Assembly (NCBI GenBank): GCA_029945495.1
Contig: JAQSCR010000411.1
Span: forward strand, 1-19,513
Length of the DNA stretch: 19,513 nucleotides
Reading direction: 5' to 3'
Source: Pseudolabrys sp.
Lineage (GTDB): Bacteria; Pseudomonadota; Alphaproteobacteria; Rhizobiales; Xanthobacteraceae
Below, in pieces: positions 15,124-19,513 of the stretch; within the stretch, counting starts at the first letter, position 1, and every line of letters starts with the position of its first letter. The notes beneath the pieces are model-generated. The model had not been told where the DNA came from and searched no databases. It saw only the letters and a program-made list of their open reading frames with translations. The position numbers were made by a program, and so were the translations under genes.

Positions 15124-15636
15124 CTAATCGGCGACATTCCGTTTCCGGCTTTTTCCCCGGTTGCCGCGTATTGCGTTTATCCTGAGTGGAGCGCGGCTGT
15201 GCTTGTTGTTGAGGTGAACCAGCTTTTCGAGCATCTGAATCAGCGCCTTCCGTTCCTTCGCCGTGAGCGGTTCAAGAATACGCTTCTGCGTGGCCTGAAC
15301 GGCCGGTTCGATTTCTTCGATCAGCCCGCGTCCCGAATTCGTAATATAGAGGAGCTTCGCACGACGGTCTTTCAGGCCAGGGGTTCGTTTGATCAGTCCC
15401 TTCCGCTCTAGTCGGCCGACAACGTCGCCGATTGTGGATTTGTCGAAAGCAATAATGTTGCACAGCGCAGTCTGGTCGATGCCGGAATGGATTTCGATCG
15501 CGAGCATCGCTGAATACTGCACGGGTGTTATGTCGAACTCTTTGGTCTCATTCATAAAGAGTGCAAGCGAGATTTGCTGCAGGCGGCGGATCAAGTGGCC
15601 GGGCTTCTCATAAATCCGACGGACATCTTTTCGCAT
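15124..15636 (-). CDS. MarR-family transcriptional regulator (MobR-like by context)
   Basis: 170 residues, ATG at 15636 with GGAGCAAGG about 13 bases upstream. The MarR winged helix is clear: DITPVQYSAMLAI, GIDQTALCNIIAFDKSTIGDVVGRLERKGLIKR, then the wing LKDRRAKLLYIT with the diagnostic Asp90-Arg91-Arg92. The dimerisation helix runs to about 145, followed by a basic tail. MarR proteins usually repress a divergent operon and are released by a phenolic ligand. This gene diverges from the MetE-like/solute-binding/MobA genes. In Comamonas, a MarR-type protein, MobR, controls mobA, so a hydroxybenzoate-responsive role is likely (inference). Confidence 0.93.
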   Translation of the reverse strand: MRKDVRRIYEKPGHLIRRLQQISLALFMNETKEFDITPVQYSAMLAIEIHSGIDQTALCNIIAFDKSTIGDVVGRLERKGLIKRTPGLKDRRAKLLYITNSGRGLIEEIEPAVQATQKRILEPLTAKERKALIQMLEKLVHLNNKHSRAPLRINAIRGNRGKSRKRNVAD

Positions 15637-15653
15637 TGCAGCAACCTTGCTCC

Positions 15654-15675
15654 GTTAAGTATCGTTGATTTTAAC
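15654..15675. promoter_or_regulatory. Putative MarR operator
   Basis: GTTAAGTATCGTTGATTTTAAC is a 22-bp dyad (GTTAA..ATC...GAT..TTAAC, 8 of 11 pairs), 18 bases upstream of the MarR start. MarR proteins bind dyads of this size at their own promoters. Confidence 0.4.
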
Positions 15676-15735
15676 TCCTAGCATGTTGCGTGCAGCGACC
15701 AAAACCCAAGGCAGATCATGGTGTTGATCGAGGCA

Positions 15736-15763
15736 TTGACAGACCCACAACAGGCGTTACCTT
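15736..15763 (+). promoter_or_regulatory. Candidate promoter of the MetE-like/SBP/MobA operon
   Basis: A perfect -35 TTGACA (15736-15741) is followed after 16 bases by a weak -10, TACCTT (15758-15763), within the 194-bp divergent region. An alternative -10 TAATAT lies at 15787-15792, just after a GTAC-AC-GTAC dyad (15776-15785). Confidence 0.35.
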
Positions 15764-15830
15764 ATTTGGATACTCCGTACACGTACTAATATCGTCGGCG
15801 GAAAACAAATGCGCTGCGGGAGGAAGTCGA

Positions 15831-17021
15831 ATGAAAAGAAGCGAGCAACGGATTCTAACGACCCATGTTGGCAGCTTGCCGCGGCCGGACGATCTCGTGG
15901 AGCTTTATAGGAGGGACGCGCCCGAAAGAGAGCTTCTGCCCCGCCTGGAGTCGGCGATCGCAGACGTGGTTAGGAAACAGCGCGGCATCGGCATCGACAT
16001 CGTGAACGACGGCGAATTCGGCAAGGCGATGCGGAGGTCGATGGATTTCGGAGCTTGGTGGTCCTACGTCTACGACCGGCTGGGCGGATACGAGTTACGC
16101 GAAGAGCAGGCCAAGAAGGGCCGCGCCGCGTGGACCCAGGGCAGCAAGGAGCGAAAGGAGTTCGCCGAATTCTACGCCGCCGAAGCCAGTGCGGCGCAAG
16201 CGAACAACTCGCAGCAGAGCGGTACGAGCACTGCACAACTCTACGGGCTCATGTGCGCAGGACCCGTGAAATACATCGGGCATGCGGCGATACGGCGCGA
16301 TGTCCAAAATTTGGCAGTCGCAGCACCGAAGGGCGAAGACGTTTTTATGACGGCCGTATCCCCGGCGACGCTGCAGATACTGCCGAACGAATATTACAAG
16401 AGGCCCGAGGACTATACGTGGGCGCTCGCCGAGGCGATCCGCGAGGAATACAAGGCGATCGTGGACGCCGGTTTCATTCTGCAAATCGACGATCCTGCTC
16501 TCGTCGATATATACGACTGGTGGTACTCGATGAACGGCGATCTGTCGGGCTACCGAAAGTGGGCCGCATTTCAAGTGGAAGCCGTAAATCATGCGCTAGA
16601 GGGGATCCCCGAAGACCGCGTCCGCTTCCATATTTGCTGGGGCAGTTGGCACGGGCCACATCAAGGTGACGTACAGTTGAAGGATGTCATCGACCTACTG
16701 CTCAAGGTGAAGGCGCAAGCCTATGTCATCGAGGCGGGTAACGTCCGGCACGAGCACGAATGGAAGGTGTGGAAAGAGACGAAGCTGCCGCATGGAAAGA
16801 TTCTGATACCGGGCGTTGTCAGCCACGCCACTAACGTCCTCGAACATCCCGAGCTCGTCGCCGATCGCCTTCTTCGCTTTGCGAGTGTCGTCGGCCGCGA
16901 GAACGTCATCGGCGGTACTGACTGCGGTCTCGGCGGCCGCGTTCACCCGCAGATCGCCTGGGCGAAACTGGCCGCGCTGGCGGAAGGTGCCCGCCTTGCG
17001 AGCAAACAGCTCTGGCCCTGA
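15831..17021 (+). CDS. MetE-like zinc methyltransferase, second paralogue
   Basis: 396 residues from the ATG at 15831, preceded by GGGAGGAAG; a frame open from 15690 adds an unlikely leader. It opens with LTTHVGSLPRPDDLVELYR and DIVNDGEFGKAM, and has ILQIDDPAL in the barrel. Predicted zinc ligands are His267-x-Cys269 in RFHICWGS, Glu301 in YVIEAGNVRHEHEW and Cys365 in GGTDCGLGGRVHPQIAW. It is homologous to but strongly diverged from the 12079-13206 protein. In this short-MetE family the thiol or folate partner is often unknown. Linked here to a 3-hydroxybenzoate hydroxylase homologue, it may demethylate a methoxy or methylated precursor (hypothesis). A 6-bp hairpin, TGGCCC/GGGCCA, spans its stop codon. 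Confidence 0.88.
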   Translation: MKRSEQRILTTHVGSLPRPDDLVELYRRDAPERELLPRLESAIADVVRKQRGIGIDIVNDGEFGKAMRRSMDFGAWWSYVYDRLGGYELREEQAKKGRAAWTQGSKERKEFAEFYAAEASAAQANNSQQSGTSTAQLYGLMCAGPVKYIGHAAIRRDVQNLAVAAPKGEDVFMTAVSPATLQILPNEYYKRPEDYTWALAEAIREEYKAIVDAGFILQIDDPALVDIYDWWYSMNGDLSGYRKWAAFQVEAVNHALEGIPEDRVRFHICWGSWHGPHQGDVQLKDVIDLLLKVKAQAYVIEAGNVRHEHEWKVWKETKLPHGKILIPGVVSHATNVLEHPELVADRLLRFASVVGRENVIGGTDCGLGGRVHPQIAWAKLAALAEGARLASKQLWP

Positions 17022-17083
17022 TTGGGGCCAACAAATCGAGTGCACAAAAATATAGGGACAACGCGCAAAAAGGGAGGAAGGCT

Positions 17084-18289
17084 ATGAGTAATTTCATTAC
17101 GCGACGCGGGTTCAATGCGGGCATTGGCACTACGCTCATCTCGCCCGTTTTGGGTACAACGCTAGCCAATGCGCAGAGCAATGCGCCGGTTAAGATCGGT
17201 CTGATCTTGGAATATTCCGGTCAGTTCGCCGACACAGCGGCCCAGATGGACAACGGTATCAAGCTTTATATTAAACAGCACGGCGACACTTCCGGGGGTC
17301 GCAAGATCGAAATCATCCGCAAGGATGTCGGCGGCCCCGCTCCCGACGTCGCTAGGCGTCTCGCACAGGAGCTCATCGTCCGTGACGGTGCCGATATTAT
17401 TGCCGGATTCTCGCTGACTCCGAATGCGCTCGGGGCGGCCGAAATCTCGGCCCAGGCCCAGAAGTTCATGGTCGTGATGAACGCTGCAACTTCGATCATC
17501 ACTACTAAGTCGCCCTACATGGTCCGGGTGTCGTTGACCTTGCCGCAGAACTGCGAGCCGCTCGGTGCTTGGGCCTTCAAGAGCGGCGTGCGCAAAGTGT
17601 ATACTATGGTCTCAGACTACGGGCCCGGACTCGATGCCGAAGCCGCTTTTCAGCGGGGCTTCAAAGATGCGGGCGGCGAGATCATTGGGGGCGTGCGCAT
17701 GCCGGTCGCCAATCCGGACTTCTCGGCGTTCGTGCAACGTGCCAAGGATTTAAACCCAGAAGGCCTGTTCATCTTCGTTCCGGGTGGCGCACAGCCAGTG
17801 GCGCTGGCCAAGGCTCTCGCCGAACGTGGTCTCGATCCCAACAAAATCAAGATCATGGGGCAGGGCGAAATCGCGGACGAAAGTGCGCTGAAGGCGCTCG
17901 GTGACGCCGCAATCGGCATCGTCACCGCATTCCATTACGACCACGCCCACGATTCGTCGACGAACAAGCAGTTCGTGGCCGCCTACAATGCCGAGTTCAA
18001 ACGCAATCCCGACTTCTTCTCGGTGGGGGGCTATGACGGCATGCACCTAGTCTACGAGGCGCTGAAAAAAGCCGGCGGCAAGGCCGATGGCGAAAGCCTC
18101 GTGAACGCGGCGAAGGGAATGAAATGGGAAAGTCCGAGGGGGCCGATCTCGATCGATCCGGAAACGAGAGATGTTATCAATACCGTCTATATCCGTCGGG
18201 TTGAAAAGGTCAGCGGGCAATTGCGCAATGTTGAGATCGCCAGAATTGAGAACGTGAAAGATCCTGTGAAAGTACGGATGAAGCAATAG
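17084..18289 (+). CDS. ABC transporter solute-binding protein, branched-chain amino acid (LivK/Peripla_BP_6) type
   Basis: 401 residues, ATG with GGGAGGAAGG upstream. The N-terminus TRRGFNAGIGTTLISPVLG is a twin-arginine-like signal, with cleavage probably after ANA (residue 30). The mature protein has the type I periplasmic-binding fold: VKIGLILEYSGQFADTAAQMDNGIKLYI, GRKIEIIRKDVGGPAPDVARRLAQELI, a middle section with DYGPGLDAEAAFQRGFKDAGGEIIG, and YDGMHLVYEALKKAGG near the end. In catabolic clusters this class often binds aromatic acids instead of amino acids. No permease or ATPase gene is in the window; they may follow beyond 19513. It is 62 bases after the MetE-like gene, so probably co-transcribed. 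Confidence 0.93.
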   Translation: MSNFITRRGFNAGIGTTLISPVLGTTLANAQSNAPVKIGLILEYSGQFADTAAQMDNGIKLYIKQHGDTSGGRKIEIIRKDVGGPAPDVARRLAQELIVRDGADIIAGFSLTPNALGAAEISAQAQKFMVVMNAATSIITTKSPYMVRVSLTLPQNCEPLGAWAFKSGVRKVYTMVSDYGPGLDAEAAFQRGFKDAGGEIIGGVRMPVANPDFSAFVQRAKDLNPEGLFIFVPGGAQPVALAKALAERGLDPNKIKIMGQGEIADESALKALGDAAIGIVTAFHYDHAHDSSTNKQFVAAYNAEFKRNPDFFSVGGYDGMHLVYEALKKAGGKADGESLVNAAKGMKWESPRGPISIDPETRDVINTVYIRRVEKVSGQLRNVEIARIENVKDPVKVRMKQ

Positions 18290-18307
18290 GTCGCGTCAGG
18301 GCCTCGT

Positions 18308-18344
18308 GTCCGCTCGGGCTGCACGTAGCCGCGGCCCGGCGGAC
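18308..18344 (+). other. Strong GC-rich hairpin between SBP and mobA
   Basis: GTCCGCTCGGGC (18308-18319) pairs with GCCCGGCGGAC (18334-18344), 11 pairs with one bulged T. There is no T-run, so it is more likely an mRNA-stabilising or processing element within the operon than a terminator. Confidence 0.4.
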
Positions 18345-18415
18345 CCGATCTGACACGGCTTTCGAGCGGGACGGACTACCTCGACCTCGTGCGAGATGCT
18401 GCGGAGAAAACTACT

Positions 18416-19513
18416 ATGCAATTCCATCTCAACGGCTTCAGACCTGGCGATCCGGACATCTCCGAACCCGCCGCCGACGCGGTCGTGCGGACGGGACGCG
18501 ACGCCCTCCCGGACGTGCTCGACGTGCTCATCGTCGGTTGCGGCCCCGCGGGCCTGACCCTCGCAGCGCAACTCGCGGCATTTCCCGACATCAAGTTTGC
18601 GATTGTGGAGCAGAAGCCCGGTCCGCTTCAGCTTGGGCAGGCCGACGGCATCGCCTGCCGCACCATGGAAATGTTCGAGGCTTTCGGCTTTGCTGAGCGC
18701 ATCCTGAAGGAAGCACATTGGGTCAACGAGACGACGTTTTGGAAACCGGACGACGCTCGGAAGAATCGGATCGTGCGTCACGGCTGGATCCAGGACGTCG
18801 AGGATGGGCTCTCGGAATTCCCACACGTTATCCTGAACCAGGCACGGGTGCACGATGCCTATCTGACCGTGCTGCGCAATTCGACGCACCGGCTTGAGCC
18901 GTTCTACTCCCGCCGCCTCGTCGATCTTCATATAGATACATCGGCACCGGTAGCTGGCGACGGTCACCCGGCTACCGTGACCCTTGAAAGTGTCGGTCCT
19001 CGCAATGAAGGACGGAAGCAGACGTTGAAGGCGCGCTACGTTGTCGGCTGCGATGGTGCGCGCAGCGATGTGCGCCGCTTGCTCGGGCGCGCGTTGCACG
19101 GCGACTCGGCTAATCACGCTTGGGGCGTCATGGATGTCCTGGCGGTGACCGATTTCCCCGATATCCGGATGAAGTCGCTGATCCAGTCCGACAAACATGG
19201 CAATATCGTCATCATCCCGCGCGAAGGCGGCTATCTGGTCCGCATCTATGTCGAACTCGACGAACTCAACGAGAACGAGCGCGTCGCGGGACGCAACATT
19301 ACCCTCGACCAGCTAATCGCTGCGACGCAGCGCATCTTGCATCCCTACTCTTTCGAGGCGAAGGAAACGGTATGGTGGTCGGTCTACGAGATCGGCCAGC
19401 GCCTATGCGATAAATTCGACGACGTCCCCGAAGCGGAGGCCGCGCGCCGCCTGCCGCACGTGTTCATTGCAGGCGATGCCTGCCACACCCACAGCCCGAA
19501 GGCCGGACAGGGG
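18416..19513 (+). CDS. mobA: 3-hydroxybenzoate 4-monooxygenase homologue (class A flavoprotein), 3' end outside window
   Basis: The first 366 residues of a protein of about 640 are present; the frame is open to the last base. It begins MQFHLNGFRPGDPDI and follows the Comamonas MobA pattern closely: VLIVGCGPAGLTLAAQLAAF (FAD GxGxxG at 41-46), GQADGIACRTMEMFEAFGFA, GLSEFPHVILNQARVHD, YVVGCDGARSDVRR (DG motif 213-214), WGVMDVLAVTDFPDIR, IIPREGGYLVRIYVE, WWSVYEIGQR and FIAGDACHTHSPKAGQG (GD motif 353-354). This family hydroxylates 3-hydroxybenzoate to protocatechuate using FAD and NADPH. Close phenol 2-monooxygenases share the fold, but the N-terminal and substrate-side segments favour MobA. It is downstream of the solute-binding protein in the MarR-controlled locus. 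Confidence 0.87.
   Translation, partial: MQFHLNGFRPGDPDISEPAADAVVRTGRDALPDVLDVLIVGCGPAGLTLAAQLAAFPDIKFAIVEQKPGPLQLGQADGIACRTMEMFEAFGFAERILKEAHWVNETTFWKPDDARKNRIVRHGWIQDVEDGLSEFPHVILNQARVHDAYLTVLRNSTHRLEPFYSRRLVDLHIDTSAPVAGDGHPATVTLESVGPRNEGRKQTLKARYVVGCDGARSDVRRLLGRALHGDSANHAWGVMDVLAVTDFPDIRMKSLIQSDKHGNIVIIPREGGYLVRIYVELDELNENERVAGRNITLDQLIAATQRILHPYSFEAKETVWWSVYEIGQRLCDKFDDVPEAEAARRLPHVFIAGDACHTHSPKAGQG

Noticed and set aside
14884..15411. 175-residue plus-strand ORF through the IS-like element
   Set aside because: It starts inside the IS palindrome and runs antisense into the MarR gene; no domain was seen.
18296..19198. 300-residue minus-strand open frame at the right end
   Set aside because: It is antisense to the MobA homologue, whose frame is open to the window end and matches a known family.
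1..19513. CRISPR array, rRNA or riboswitch
   Set aside because: No regularly spaced repeats, rRNA-like sequence or recognisable riboswitch core was seen.

Overview
The window looks like accessory DNA from an alphaproteobacterium, most likely of the Bradyrhizobium/Rhodopseudomonas/Afipia type. This is inferred from the GC-rich coding style, GGAGG-type ribosome binding sites, the tRNA-Arg acceptor sequence, and the mix of TRAP/ABC uptake genes with aromatic-catabolism genes. No database search could be run, so family names rest on motifs and recognised protein sequence.

Layout. (1) 1-3470 is a graveyard of mobile and broken genes. It holds an IS21-like terminus abutting the C-terminal half of a DASS/SLC13 transporter. 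Next come a 49-nt 3' piece of tRNA-Arg(ACG) that looks like an integration (att) scar and an ISL3 transposase whose C-terminus is fused in frame to the tail of a cation-efflux (CDF) protein. An IS3-type OrfA fragment and a DNA methyltransferase pseudogene follow. (2) 3523-14444 is a coherent aromatic-catabolic module. A leftward operon encodes a PhyH-type dioxygenase and a TRAP uptake system (P, Q, M). A divergent alpha/beta hydrolase resembles meta-cleavage-product hydrolases. An IclR regulator is divergent from a rightward operon: VOC (extradiol-type) dioxygenase, class A flavin monooxygenase, MetE-like zinc methyltransferase and cytochrome P450. A broken TRAP large-permease fragment sits between the hydrolase and iclR. 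(3) 14445-15123 is a second scar: a frameshifted tyrosine-recombinase remnant abutting a 189-bp IS21-like element with inverted ends. (4) 15124-19513 is a second catabolic locus: a MarR regulator divergent from a second MetE-like protein, an ABC solute-binding protein and a 3-hydroxybenzoate 4-monooxygenase (MobA) homologue that runs off the window.

How the genes may work together. In the first module, uptake by TRAP, ring hydroxylation by the flavoprotein, ring cleavage by the VOC protein and C-C hydrolysis by the alpha/beta hydrolase form the core of a meta-cleavage pathway. The P450, PhyH protein and MetE-like protein suggest extra side-chain, methyl or ether chemistry. Three copies of a 17-bp palindrome, close to TGTCCGC-N3-GCGGACA, lie only in the two divergent intergenic regions of this module. 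One of them fills the spacer of a good iclR promoter, so a self-repressing IclR regulon is predicted.

The most unusual biology is that two distantly related MetE-like proteins, each keeping the zinc ligands, are each linked to a flavin monooxygenase within 8 kb. This hints at an undescribed methyl- or thiol-transfer step in aromatic degradation.
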